Origin: Muricea muricata
Lineage: Eukaryota > Cnidaria > Anthozoa > Malacalcyonacea > Plexauridae
Direction: 5' to 3'
Length of the DNA stretch: 64,000 nucleotides
NCBI GenBank assembly: GCA_963855995.1
Contig: OY979725.1
Span: 8,704,883 to 8,768,882 of the forward strand
The first letter of the stretch is position 1. Each line of letters begins with the position of its first letter. The notes beneath the pieces are model-generated. The model ran no database searches, was not told the origin of the DNA, and saw only the letters and a program-made list of their open reading frames with translations. The position numbers and the translations under genes are program-made. Of the stretch, positions 26,048 through 41,000 are shown piece after piece.

Positions 26048-29000
26048 ATGGAGGGCTGTCCAAGGTCTTTAATGTTAAAACTAGACCTAAAAGAATCGCA
26101 TGTAACTTCTTTTGCCCCGGCTTTAAAACGAGTAAGTATAGAAGACAGTGTAAATTAAACAATTGCGCCCAAATGGCAATGTTTGTGTTGTGTTTCAACG
26201 TTTTCTCGACTGTTTTACAGTATATACGTGAGTTCTATCATGAAGATGGGGAGACATACTCTCAAGAATGCACTCAATTTGAACAGCTCAGAACGGTAAT
26301 GTGTTGTTTGTAAACTGGTTTTAAACTTCCCGTTAGTGTTCTTTTATAAAGTTAGACGAGAATATGAACGCTAGCTTGTGAGTGACGTACTTATATTTCC
26401 TACATATATTTTTTGTTTTGTTGATAAGTGTGGTTTTTGGACTATATACATCCCTTGCAAGGCAAGGCTATTTTTAGTTGAGGTTGAGCGTGAGTCATAT
26501 TTTAGCTGTTAACTTCAATCTATATTACAATATTGATGCCATAGAATTTATTTGATAATCTTAGCAAATAATATGTTATAACTTTGATTTTACATTTTGT
26601 CTTTATGACTTTAATTGTTTGATTTAATTTAACACTTATTTACAGGGCGCAAGGGAAACAGTATGTTTTGTGATCCCAAAACATACTGCTTTCCCGAGGA
26701 TCCAGTAAGTAAGTGTTTTATTGATACATCAAGTGTCAAAGTGAACGACAGTATTAAAAAGACAAAAACTGTTTTTATTCAACAAAATGATACAAAATAA
26801 TCTGATTTGAAAGTACAACAAACAACTTTTGGCTTCATAGGGACAAAAGGTCACATCTTTACCTCACACATGCTTGACTTCCGGTTTTGTCGCCACCGGG
26901 CATTCATATGCGAGCATTAATACTTTTAATGCCCTCACAGACCTGATGTGGTCTACAGTTGAATTTTGTAACTTTCACGTGATCATCTTTTAACCAATAA
27001 GATACTAGAATGAATAAACTTTGACACTTGATATATAATAATATGAAATAACTGACACTCACTCATCAAACCCCATAACAGTTGCATCTACCCATACATT
27101 GTGATTAGCTAGTTCCATATTTAACTCATGATTACCAACCAGCTAGACTAACTGTATATTTGTGAAGGGTAACACTTAACAGCCAAACTTGTGGGCCCCA
27201 TTCAATTTCCTACCTGTAGAGATGTTGGTTTAAGTGAGTTAGGAAAACTGGAGTACACTAAGAAAACCCTACAACTGTGCTCCTACTAATGATAACTCAT
27301 AGCTACATAAGTTAATACAAGCCAAATCCTACTGCAACTCAACAACTTTAACTTTTGACACAATATGAGAGGACATCATGACATAGAATTGCATAATAGA
27401 GAGCTTGAGTATATTTTCAGCTTGCCTGGTGGATATAGAGTAACACTATCTGAGTAACACTACCAATTGCAGTGCTACTTAGCACCTACACCAGGCATAC
27501 TGAAAAATATGCCTGATTGTTCCAGGAATTAAACATGTTTACCAGCATTGCTGTGCTAGCCAAACGCTCTGTTATCTGAGCTAGGCCAGGTGATTCATGT
27601 ATGTGATGTTTCATAACTAAGTTTAGATCATTCGATATCAATATATCCAGTTCTGTTGACATCAATATACAATCATCAGGGTGTTAGCCAGACCATATAG
27701 TGTCCGTTTGACGGACTCTTCCCAATTGAGATAACTAAGGAACTTTGCCAATCAGGAGTGGGAAGGTTCTAGTTTATAAGATGAATGTGACTGTGTATAT
27801 TTTTTTTTACTTTTATTGTTATTTATATTATAAAGAAAATACTGTAAATGAAACAACATTTTCCCAATTTACCAAAAATGGACTTAACTTTGGCTTTCCA
27901 GCTAACACCCTGATCATGATTGATTAGATTGCTAAAATAACAATATCGAAAGAACTACAGACTCAGTTGTGAAATATGACAGAGCATTGGCTACCATTCC
28001 AAAGTTCATACCTAGATTCAATTCTCATTGCAGTCAGGTAGTTTTTCAGCTTGCCTAGTATGGATATAAAACCCAGAGTAACACCATTAGGCACATGTTT
28101 GTAAAATACTCAATTTTAGCCATAGACTGTGAAAGCAATCAATTTCTAAAGAAATGAATTTAATGATATTTTACAGTTAGTGAATCTAGAATTTAATGAT
28201 ATTACATCTAATTTCATACTTGCATATATAGTGGGACTAAATTCTGTGGGCTGCCTTTGCTACAGATGAACAACTTGTAATTAACATGTTTTTTCATGAT
28301 TTTAACTACAGAAGTTTGGAAACGTTAGTTGGGATTAGTTGGTTTTGTCGTTTACATTGAATGTAATATGTTATTTTTTATGATTTGTTTAGGCTGCCAT
28401 AAAACCAACTTATGACAATTCAGGGTGCAATTTGCTACGAAAGTATTATGGACAAATTCACGTACTCAAAACAAGATTCCCTATGGGGGAAGGGGCACCA
28501 GCCAGTGTTGAGTTTACATGGTTAGTTATTCTAAGATACAGTTAGTATACACAAATTATCCAGTATTATAATACCAAACATTTTTGGTGCAAATGACATA
28601 AGGCTAAAAAAAACTGTGGTTCCTTGGCCAACCCTATTTTTTTCTGTGTACCCTATTATTTTCTCACTAGTATTCAGGACATGTATATACAGTATGTAAG
28701 CAAGTACATGACATGTTTTGTGTCCCATTTTCATAGTTGATATGCATAATTTACCGAAGCATAATAAAAGGACTAAATCCAACCATAGAAAATAGGATTG
28801 TAACCACCAAAATCATAAAAAGATTTCGACAGCTATTAACCATTAACACTGGTTACACTTAAACTAAACTCTCACAAGACAAATATATATACATAGTGTT
28901 TCTTTTCAGGACTGATCTTTACACAGAAGATCCCATCACCATAGCTGACATTTCGTATGAGCAAACATCTATTCTGTTTAATCTAGGTAGGTTATTGTAC

Positions 29001-32000
29001 AGAGAAGAGGCACAGGGAGGGGGGGGTATCTTAGCTTTGTAGAGAGGTCTGGGGTATCCTCCCCCAGCAAAAACTAGAACCCTTAAAATACCATTTCCAT
29101 TGATTTAAGCTTGTAAAATTATTTGCAAAAAATACATGTATGTGTAATTATTTTCATGAAAAACTGCATCAGTTGATTTAGTTTGAAAATTTTATAATTT
29201 ATCTCTTTAGTTAAATGTGAATTTTTACCATCTAATACTTGTCAACCTTATTGAAGTCAAAAACTGATTTTATGTGTCTTTTAAGAATAAAATGTAAGAA
29301 TTGAGCATTACATATTGAGCAAATCAAACAGTCTAAAACATCTGACACAATAATCACATTGATTAAATTATGCCAGGAAGTGAGTATGTTTTTGTTGTTG
29401 TTATCCTATAGGAGCTCTTCATTCATTGCTGGGTTCGAAAGAGGATAGGGTATCAGAAGAGGTTTGTACAAACTAACCTTGCCAGTTTTGGCAGTGCAGT
29501 CAAAGCAAATTGTACTATACAAATGACTACTAGGTTTTTCAAGGACTGTAGAAGATCAGGAATTGAGAGGGGGCCGTATTCGTATATGTATTTGGATTCT
29601 GCCTTATTAAATTTCTTTTGAAATTGATTGTTTTTCTTAATGGTCTTTGAAGTGGGATATACGAATATGGGCACCTTCAATAGACCCTTCCCCTATTAGA
29701 CAAACTTTTGAATTGGGAAAGTTTATTAGCACAGCTGGAAAGAGCATCCTAATTTTAGTAAAATTGTGAAGTTTAGTTGCAAAATGTTGTTAAATGCGGA
29801 AAATGTAGTTCAGTGAAGTTTGCAGATTTTGTATACTTTTGTATTATGCTTAGGAAAGGCTACCTCTATGTTGCAATGTGGTTAGCCTTTTTCGCGCGTA
29901 ACTCAACAGTATACAAAATCTGCAAACTTCACCGGACTATTTTCCTCATTTTACTATATTTTGCAACCAAACTTCACAACTTTAATAAATTAAGGGTGCT
30001 CTTTTCAACTGGGCTGATAAATTTTCCTAATTCAAAAGTTTGTCTAATAGGGGGATGGTCTATTATTGATCTTCCACGATCCCTGTTTTTCGATCATTAC
30101 CTAAAATGATATAAATGGAATTTGACGTTTAAAGCTGTTGTCAGGCTAAATTCCTCAGGAAATCCACGCTTTCTCTTGAAATGTTCAATTCTGTTTATTT
30201 TATTTCACGTAAAGTCTTATATATATTTTCACGTGCGTTTCTATTGGGTGTATCAAAAAAATGTAATCAAAATTTGGAGTGCTCTATAGCTTTCATTATT
30301 TAATCTACAGAAAACATTCTTTTGCAGTCAGAAAGAGCAGGCTTTTAGCTTTCAATTGTCACCATTTTGGTGAAATTTGAAGAAATGTGAATCATACGAA
30401 AATAACCAGTCGAAATTGCATATATTTTTGCCTCTCAACAAAAGAAAATCCCGTTTACCTGCCATGAGAAAAAAATTAACGTCGCTAATAAAATGCATTA
30501 ATGTTACTACCTAAGCTAAAATTTTTATATTTTAATTCCAGAAGGGTTAGATTCCAACAGATTTTCTAACTAAATTCAACGAAATTCGCAACGGTGAAAA
30601 AATGTGATTTTGACCATCAATTTTTATCTGATTTGTATTTGGTCAATCTTTTTTGAAGTTTTAGAATAACGTTGGGATTCAAAAGCTAAAAGCTGGTCTT
30701 TCGAGATAGTAGCTAATCAAATCAATTTATTTTGCCAAATTGCATCAAACATATAACTATGTGTTTTGTTATTTAGGGTATGAAGGTTGCCTGCACACAC
30801 TACCAGTCAGCAGCTGGCGCCTTTACATATATAAAGGTATAATGCTAGTAATACTAGTCGTCTTTAACCTGCAGATTTGACAACATTACAACCATCTCAA
30901 ATCTGTATTATGTATAATGTAATTCCAGCCCTTGAAATTCGCGGCGGCATTCGGCGATTGCCGACGTGAATTGTGAAAAGAGCGTATTACGGCGGCAATT
31001 TTTTGCCGACGCGAATATATAATTTGTCAACAAATATTTTATTCCAATCACGACAGTAAAACGTGACTAATTTCGTCACAAATAAATTGTTATACTTTGA
31101 TAGTCGCTTCTTGTCACTTCACAAAATCACCATATTAAGACAAACTGTGCCGAACAGAACAAAAGATAAAATTAAAAATAGCCGTCTATTATGTTGTTTG
31201 TGTTACTAGAAGTGCATATCTACACCGCGGTGTATAAGATTTAGTGTTTGGTTTCATTTACGTGTAGTTAAATAAATTATAAGAAAACTAACGAGTATAG
31301 CTTTCGTTTATATGCCTAAATGAATTTTGGAAACGTTCAAGGCCTGAAACTAAGCATAAACTGTTTTGCCGACATGAAACTGAAAATTGCCGACGTGAAA
31401 CTGAAAATGACGAATTCACGACGGCAATTTTTTGCTGCCGTGAAAAATTCTGAATTTCAAGGGTTGAATTCACACAAGTACTGGGTTTGAGTCACATTGA
31501 GAAAACCCCAATCTCGTTCCCCGAGCCTGCGATCCATTGGGAAGGAAACGGAGGCTCTGGGATAATCCGTGATCGACATACAAAAAACTGTATGTCGCCC
31601 GTACTGCGCATGCGTTGGAAATAAATAGATTCAATAAGTCGCAATAGCCTTTTTCTAAAGTTTTTTGGAACAGTATTTTTACTATTTTGTTTGTAATGTC
31701 AGTGGAAAGTATTAGTTTATTTCATTCTGTGTTTGACGAAGCGTTAGAGCGACTGGGTAAGAAAAATCTCAAATTGAAGGAGTGTCAATACGAAGCGGTA
31801 AAGCCCGTTGTTGTCGACCGGCAAGACACGATTTGTATCTTGCTTACTGGTTATGGAAAGTCACTTATACACCAGCTTCTTCCCTATTGGCGGCTTATGA
31901 ACTATTTATTTGCAACGCATGCGCAGTACGGGCGACATACAATTTTTTGTTTGTCGATCACGGATTAACCCAGAGCCTCCGTTTCCTTCCCAAGGGATCG

Positions 32001-35000
32001 CAGGCTCGGGGAACGAGATTGAGAAAACCCTAGGTACTGAGTATCGCGTCAAACTGACGACCTTACAGGTCAAAGGCGTTTTCTCTATTTCTTCAAATGT
32101 ACTTCCATCTGGGATCTGTGTGAGGTTTCCAGTAATATTTGATGGTTTTCTTTCAAGAGAATTACTGTAGGCAAGTGCGTCCTGCTGGGGCTGCTGCCCA
32201 CTTGAGCAACAAAGATACAAGCATATATGCGGAAGAAATATTTGGACTGCAGTAATTTCAGCACATTTTGCGCACATACCCCAATAAATCCATTTCTACT
32301 TTGATTGCAAACTTATTTACTATTAATTATACCATCTTGTTTGCGTATTCTGTTTTTGCAGGAGAATTTTAGCACTGATCAATATAGTGATACTTCAAAA
32401 GATGTTCTTAATCTCTATATCAACGTTATGTTGGTAAGTTGGTGTTTTTATCCTGAAAAAGGCGATAGTGGTATATATTTATAGTATATAGGAGTTCAAA
32501 TTAACCAGTAAAGACGATGTACAATCTCTTGTGAACGAAAGTTTGGTTACATTTTGAACTTCAAGATTTGTACAATATGATGTAGTAATTTGATAATCCA
32601 TATAAGAGTTATTCGTAGTCTTCACTTCGTACCCGATTAGTTATCCCATATGACACATGCAGTGCAATGTATTCGATAGTTCTATCGCATGGCGTGCTAA
32701 TACGTCGATTAGAGATACATGCAGTGGTAGGTACGTATTAACATTTACGATTCTTTCTTTTTCATGCCAGGGTCAAGCTCAGGAATGTCTCTTAGAGAAA
32801 TCCATGCTAGATAACAGAAAGAATTCCTTAGTTGCTAGAATTGCTATGCAGGTTCGGCCTTAATTTTATCACCGCAAGTCAAACATCTTTAATGCAGCGG
32901 CCTTGCTAAACCTATTTACTCACATTTGAAATTGTGAGTTTCGGCCATGGACCATTATTGGTCAAAAGCTGGCTACTGAATGCAATACTGTAGATACATT
33001 GCTGGTAAAAATAATTCCTCAAAACATAGTTTTGATTGGTTGAGTTGGATACGATTTTTTTGTGCGAGCGTGAAAGGGGGGCCATTTAACAGTTATTCTA
33101 CGAACTCGAGTCGTATATGAGCTGATATGAGTCGTATATGAGCTGATATGAGTCGTATATGAGCTGATATGAGTCGTATATGAGCTGATATGAGTCGTAT
33201 ATCGCTCATATACGGCCGGAGTGAGTAGAATAACTGTTTTATTATATAGACAACTTATTAGTGAAATATACTTATTAGTCAGTTTAGCAATGTAAACAAC
33301 TTCAGCTAATACCGCATAAAACACTACTTGTCGTTATTTAAAATTATGTTTCAAACAAATTTTGCCAAAAGTTTCAAATTCTTTTAAAATATATATGTTT
33401 TGGTCGAGACAAACGCTTGCTAACCTCAAAATTAAACACAGTTTTTGTTATTATAGCAATTCAAAACAATTATAATCTTTTCCAGCTTTCGGGAGACTTA
33501 TTCAGTATTAATTCGTAAAAAAATGTATTTTATACTTGTTTAGGTGGTATTTAAATCAAGAACTAACCTTTATCTAAGTTTATGTGTTGTACGTATGGCC
33601 AAGAAAGGCCGCCAAAATGCTCAAAACAAGATTTTTTGCGATCGAAAAACTTTCGGCCGCCATCTTGTTTTCTCTACTAGTAGGATATGAGCTAATATCC
33701 TACGAGTAGCGAGCCAATCGGATTACAGAATTCTTTATATTCGATGGCAGTCTATATAACAAAAACGCCTATTACACACTGCTAAATGTTATGTATTTGT
33801 TGTACTTGGCACATTTATCTTATGAACTTATTTTTCTTTTCCAATACAGGTTCAAAATTATTACACCGAAGCAATTGCATGCTTGACATCATCGTTTGGA
33901 GAAATTCTTCCTCCCACAATGCACAAGGTGATAGTGACTTACACTTACCTGCAAATGTTCTTCATATCTTTTTGATGCCGCCGAGATCAAATTCTGAACT
34001 CAGTGTATTTATTACTTTTAGCACTGGAGCAAGACTTTGCAAATTAAATGCGCATATTTAAATACCTTGGCTTATGTAAGTACTTTAACAGTTGCGAGTC
34101 TTTATCTTACTCCGAATGGATGATTATTTTCGTGCTTGTATATGCATGCACTGTACAAATTATTGTCATATACTCGTTGGATAACAGCATCAAATTTGGT
34201 ATGCAGACATAGATAAAGATTTAACAAAGCATTTCCAAACGGAAGCCCAAAAATTTGCTGCTGGGGAAAAAGATACAGTATTTGCCATTTTCTTTTTTTT
34301 TTCTCCTGAAAATCTTGTATTGTCAAAAACTGTGAAATTTCAGGTTACATAATAAATAAGACATTATAATTGTACATCCGAGTATATATCTCAATTTTCC
34401 AAGACTATTTTTCCGAGTAATTACTGCTCTAAATCGTGAAAACAGTAAAAAATCAATGGAAGTTAGTCACACTTAACAAGAATTAGAAAAACCAAGTTAT
34501 ACATAAGCTACACATAATATTAATTTCGTAGTTTTTTGCGACATCACAGTTTGATATGAAAGTTGAGGAAATGGTAAATACTGTATATTCTTGCAGTTGG
34601 GTCTATGGAAGTTACACGCAAATACTTTGTCTGTAGGGTTTGTTTGCGAAAAATCGTCTTTCTGCATAAAGCCGATCATTGGCGCGTTCTAGTCATTTGT
34701 CAATTTCAAATATTTTTTTTCCTCCAATGATAAACTCAAAGTCCTCTCAGTGGGAAACTCGTACCGGAGCAAACCCTAAAATGCATTGTTTTAGAAATCC
34801 TTTTCCTTCTATTGTAAATTATCAAATTCTTTTGAAGATGTACATGTCAAACACATCTGATGAACAGGGAAAATATGGAGAGAAGGTTAGTCAGAAGTGG
34901 TTGAAATTATTTTAATTTTTTGTGTGCAAACTGTTTGTTTATTTAATGTAATGTTTTTTTATTGAAGTTCTAAATTGCTTTCTTTGCACTAACCCCTTCT

Positions 35001-38000
35001 GGTGCACTGACCCAACTTCCCCAGCCCCAACTCCTCTGAGACATCATTTTCTGCATGCTAGGTTAAACACCTTGATGAGTTGATTTATCTCGCGTGGAAG
35101 TCATACTCGTATCGAAATTCAAACTTGAAATATTTAAGAAAAGTCCTACGCATTTTTGTTGCCTGTGCACTGAGTACAAACTAGGCTGGTTGACAAGAGC
35201 AAGCACAAATGTAGGTTAATGATTGGAGCTCAACTAGAAAAAGAGTAGTTAAAATGCATTGAAAAGGTTTCTGAGGCGTTGCTCTTATCGCTATTGTTCA
35301 ACGGTTTGATCTAGTTAAGGTGGTTCCTGACCCTCTCTTCTGTGATATTTTTCAGGTTGCATTGTTAAAAATTGCGGCGCAAAGGATAGCGGAGGCGCAG
35401 AAGTTGTTAAAGGTAAGTAATGATTGTGTGTAGACATGCAGATACAATATGATAATATGTCACCTAAAGGCGATTCACCGACTTTTATTTGTTAGGCAAG
35501 AGGTTCCATTGTTTTGTAGTTTCTAAAATTGATCAGTGGTTACTGTAATCTTCACAATAAAACTACTGTATATGTTCAACTCCTGATCTTCATTCTAACA
35601 TTTTATGAGGAATCTGATTATGCATTGCTATCAAAATCTGCTTACAAATCTGCACAAACTGTAAAATGCTTTAATGGAGGCAAACACACCTTAAAATGGC
35701 CGCAGGAACCTCTACTTCCAGGTAATCATGGTAATTCACTTGCTTCACTTTCCTCTTATTTCAGAATCAAAGTCAACAAATGGTGGAAGTGGTCCAATTC
35801 ATTGCAGATGCTGTCACTCAAAAGTTAGAGTTGCTAACAGCTTATTGTTCATATTGCGTATTTCAAGTATTTGTGTATTTTATTAGAGAACTAATCTTTG
35901 CGTGTGGTTATTCCAGCCATGTAATCAATTGTGTAGCTAATCATGTGTAGTAGTTATCGTTATTAAAGAGCAAAATCTATAGAATAGAATAAATATATAC
36001 GTGTCATCATTGTCACAGAACATGCAAGTGATCAGAAAGGCAAAAATAGACACTAGTGATATTGAACTCGCAAGGATAAAAAGTAACTTAAGATACTGAA
36101 CTTTAGTGCGGGTTTTACCACAAATTGAACATGTTTAGAAAGTTGAGAAAATCACTATCTGGTAGATAGCGCTATTCATATTTTTTACAACGGACCCCGA
36201 AAAGTAACGGATCATTTGTTGATTGATGATGTTCCCAGCTCATTCCCAGCCCCTGTCTACTAAATTTGGATTATACAGTACTTGCACTCATGAAATACAC
36301 ATTTTTCCTTTAACAGACTAGACGTTGCAAAACGTGACAATGATTTTGTTTACCACGAACCAGAGCCAGCATCCACTGCTCTGCCTGAGATTAAAGGTAT
36401 TAGTACATTAAAATATCTAGCTGGTCTCAGCCACTGCTAGGGATGTGCCCTGAAAGATACGGTGAGGACTTGAAACTCTAGCAATTACCTGCGCACTCGA
36501 TATACAAGAACAAGTTCAGTCTGACAAACTGGAATCGAAACCTTATAAGTAGGCAGTGTCATGAAAAATCCTTTGTCTAGCCATATGATCTCAATGAACT
36601 AAACATCGTGGTGTCAAAATAAACCGACAAGAAGTTCTTAGTTCTCCAGACATTCACTGTTGTATAACATGGAAATATAACTTGGGATGTCATTTACTTA
36701 CGATACATAGGTTGTATCTTACAAAGCAAGTAATGTTCAAACCAACAACAGACATTTATTCAAAATTAATCACAAACATAGTAATTAGTGGGTTAGTCAA
36801 AAATCCTTCATCAGCAAAGAACTTCAAGAAATATAGGGAAAAACAAACTCCGAATAATAATGTCATCTTGTGAACTTTGGCCTGTGGACTACAGGCTAGT
36901 AACCCTCTGGAGCACTGGCTAGTAAACCCTGTGGAGCACAGGCTAATAAACTTAAAATATTTAGTATTGAGGTTTTTAAATAGAGCAAGGCACAAATTAC
37001 CATGGTGAGTGATATTTCGAACCTATTTCGGGGGCATTGTCAAACCAAACTGAAATATCATCACTATAATTTGTGTCTTGTTCTATTTAAATACGTAGCT
37101 AATATCTTGACTGTATGCAAGATGGCATTATATTATTTGAAGTTTATAGCAAATGAAGCATTTGGATGCATTGAAAAACGGGTGAATTTAGGTAACGAGA
37201 AATAGCAAAAAAAAATGACAGCAATGTTTCTGAAGAAATCTAGAACAACGTTAGATTTTTGCTCTGCTATGCAAAACACTAAAAGTTTATAATCGTATAG
37301 GGGCGTCGCTGGTGAAACCGATCCCATTTCAGCCACATGATCCTTCAATGGGAAAAGATATCTTTGAAAAACTCATACCAATGAAAGCGCATGAATCCTC
37401 CTCACTTTACAGGTACACCGGAGAACAATATACTTCTACAGTACATAGTGTGTTTTCAATTTTAGTTAATTTTTCAGTCTGTTTTCTTCGATGTACCGCG
37501 GTCGATAACACCGATAATGGCCTTAAATAGATAATATAATGAAAAATATTGGCTTGAAGTCTTTTAAGATCATTCGAGAGATTTTTGAGACTTCCTCAAG
37601 AATTAATTATTTATAGTATTTTAAATTTCAAATTACCATCGACTTCTTGTCTTCCGATAGTGAGGAAAAAGCAAATCTGTTACGCCGTTACTCCAGCATT
37701 GTGAGTGAAAAAGACAAAGAATTAAGGTAAATTCCATCAACCACCCAATCCGCACGTTGGGTATAAGATTATTGCATCCAATAAATTCTGGGGATTGGTA
37801 GTGTTAGAACTTAACCATCTTCTAAGAGATGAATTATACAAGAAAAGTAATGCAAAATTGGCATTGCTTCATCTAACACAATCATAGCTTTAGCGCAGAG
37901 CCTGATATTTTCAACCAAACTAAAGTGAGAAATCCCCACTCCCCTACCAAATTGGAAATTTTCCGGTCAAATTTGATTTCGAACAGAAATTTCTACTGGA

Positions 38001-41000
38001 CAAATATTAAAATTATCTCAGGCTCTTTTAGTGAGGACATTTTTTAGAAGGATAATAAGAGGTAGTTGATTTAGAAGTATGATAAGAGGCAAGTTATTGT
38101 TGTTCTTGTCTGTAGTTCATGGCTTGCTTCAATGCATATTGATGATCTTTTACGACCTGAAGAAGCAGACAATCTTCCTGGTAAGTGTAAACTGTTTGCT
38201 GTATTTCACAACCATCCTCAAAGCTTTGTGAGTCTAAAAAACAAGTTCAGAATTGCGAGACTGTGCTCATCACAATGATGCGTTCTGTGTTGGCAAATAG
38301 ACTCCTTTCCACTCATCGCAAATACCAATTCGGTGCGAGCGATTTCATCCAATCACAATGCTTGACTTGACTATTTTAATCAAGCACTTGTAGCGAGCTT
38401 GCGAGTTGGTGTTGCAATGAGTGGGAAAGAGCCTAAGTACGAAGCGGAGGGAAAGTATCCGTATATAATAATGCAATAAGTTTTTGCTCGAAACAGTGAG
38501 GGGAAATACTATATCAAAAAATGCTATACTATAGAATTGAAATACTATACAATGGCTAACATTACCCGGTAGGAACTGATGAACTCTATCAGGTATTCTG
38601 GTGTAACAAATATCTTGAGTTGACAATTTATTTCGTTTCAGCTGATCTCACAACCAAGTGCGAATCATTGCAGTCTAATCCTGGCGCGATTAAGAAATCA
38701 ATGGAGATGATTACAAGTACGTTCATTGTAACCTGTTATTACATTATATTATAATTATGGCACATATTACAACTACATTATATTACGCAGAGATTGTTTG
38801 TTGCCATTGAAATTCGTCGCCCGTCGCAGGCAACGAGAATTTCGGTATTACGAATTAATCATAATTTTTGTCGTTTTCAAAAACATGGTAAAACGTAATG
38901 ATAGTTTTATTTGAATTTTAAATAAATGCGTTTTTGCAAATAACCGATTCCTGGTCCCATAGGTGCTCATGGCATTGAGGCGAGTTACCCGGCCAGGCAA
39001 TTTGAAAACGTATACCTTGCGCTCATTAGCTTGTCACTGTATTGCAGTTTTCAACTCGCTTACACAGCCAAAAACGCTACACACTTGTCAATTTTAAAGC
39101 CTTGTTTCACCAAATTTGCATTCAATTAGAGTTGCATCAAGTGTGTTAAAATCAGGTCTGTCACGACTTGTCATTTGCAGACTGGTTAGAACTTGTTGAA
39201 ATAAGTTTCAGCAAGTGTGTGGATATCAAGGTTTTGACAATCAACTGGCAACAAGACTGTTGACAACTTGCAACAGACTTGTCGTCAACAAGCTGTCGCA
39301 AGCCATGCGGAAGCATCCTGGTATCAGCTTGTTGTAACAAGATGTTGCAAGATGTCAACAGACTTGTTGGAAGCGTTTTGCAGGGGCGTAGCCAAGGAGG
39401 GGCAAGGGGGGGGGGGGCGTTTGCCTTCCCCCAGTCATCCGAGAAACCATTTTTTCAAAACGTTGAAATCCGGGTAGAAAATTGTGGGGGGATAATCTGA
39501 TAGTGAAAGAAGACCAGTTTACCAGAAAAAATGAAAAAACACCTGATTTGATTTATATATTTTGAATTACTAAAAAAGTCATTTCTATTTTCTATCAACT
39601 TGATTGTCTCGTAAATTCTTCTTGCCCGAACTTCCAGAATGGGGGAACCCCTATTTTTTAGAATTTTAGAAACCCTATATAGAATTTTAAATTTCCCCGG
39701 TGGGGATATCGCCTGACACCCCTTAAATGAGCTCGCCCCCAAAGTCAGGGCCCTGGCTATGCCCCTGCGTTTTTGGCTGTGCAGCCGAGTAACTCGCTTC
39801 CGTAAAATAAGCGCCATAAACCAGACTCATCTGCGACAATAACTATTGACGTTGGTGTTAAAAATGCACTTTGGCTGTTTAGGATTCGAATTGGAAGAAT
39901 TTAAATTAAGATAGCTTATTTTCCCGTGTGGTAACGTGTTGAAGCTCATTTATTTCTAGAACTGAAAGAAAAAGGCGCAGAACTCGAAAAAACCTTGGAG
40001 GAGACACGAAAAGAAATCACCAGTGTTCAGAATGAGAAACAGACATTTATGGTGAGAAAGATTCAAGATTTTTTGCCCTACGATAATTTTGCAGTAGAAT
40101 GAACGCTGATAATACCTGGAACTGACATTGGCAGTGTAGGTAGTGCAGTCAAAAGCACGCGAAAATGTATAGGATCTTTCGCTAACCGAAACGATATAGA
40201 AAGAATTCGATATTTCTAGTAAAAGTCCATCGTCGGGAAGTTAGTAGTGGGAGATGGTGGAAAACACGTGTTGGTATACGAGTTCATACAAGAACATCAC
40301 GTGACAAATTAAAACATCACGTGACAAATTGAAACGTCACATGGCAAATTATTTTGCCAAGTTCATATGATTTTTGCTAACACGGATAAAAACAATCGTG
40401 TTGTCCCTCCCCCTTCCCCCCCTTACACATACACAACAGCACACGCATGCACACGTACACCACTAACTTCTGGAAGAAGGGCTTCGGTCGAACATCGCAT
40501 TCAGTATTTTATATTCTTTTTTTATTTTGGTGAGGGTAAATGGTGCGTGGCACGCAGGAGGGACTAAGGGCGACCATCTCTGTCCATTATTCTAAAATAC
40601 CTGCAGACGGTAGTTGAATGCGTAAAGGAGCTGTTGCTACCTTAAACTGTTATAAAAGTGTACGTGTTTTTTTCTATCAGGAGAAATTTAATGTCAAATT
40701 GGAGGAAGATAAATTAAAGGAATATCTGGACGAAGTTAACAGCTATCAACAAAAGCATGCGGATGCTGTAAGTTTAAATTTAAGGGTTTTTTTAGTTCAC
40801 TTGCTTAACAATCATTAACTACTGCAGGCTTGTTAATTTTCAGTCCTCAAGCCGATATCAGGATGTGTTACATCGCTTGCACTGGCTTTATAAGTCTGCT
40901 GCAAGTTGTCAACAGGCTTGATGCAAGTTGATTTTCAAGACTTTTCATCCGCAAGTCTTTAAATATCAAGTTGCATCAAGTTTGATTTTTGCAGACTTGA

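Larger units (their letters stand above)
26048..37726 (+). other. PTPN23: PTPN23 Bro1-domain exons 1-16
   Basis: These exons encode about 393 residues. Landmarks are LLRKYYGQIHVLKTRFPMGE, ISYEQTSILFNLGALHSLLG, KVACTHYQSAAGAFTYIK, LYINVMLGQAQECLLEKSML, DNRKNSLVARIAMQ, RDNDFVYHE and AHESSSLYSEEKANLL. The GQAQECLLEKSMLDNRK stretch is identical to human HD-PTP as I recall it. Bro1 domains bind the C-terminal helix of CHMP4 (ESCRT-III). Introns hold many repeats, listed separately. Confidence 0.93.

Noticed and set aside
26651-26705. Possible PTPN23 exon reading GARETVCFVIPKHTAFPRIQ
   Set aside because: Exon 2 joins in phase to 28393-28520 and the result matches the Bro1 family without an insert. 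This stretch is also part of a small inverted repeat (AAACAGTATGTTTTG and CAAAACATACTG).
33019-33324. Minus-strand frame with a repeated THISSYT unit
   Set aside because: It is only the translation of the 21-bp tandem repeat in a transposon.
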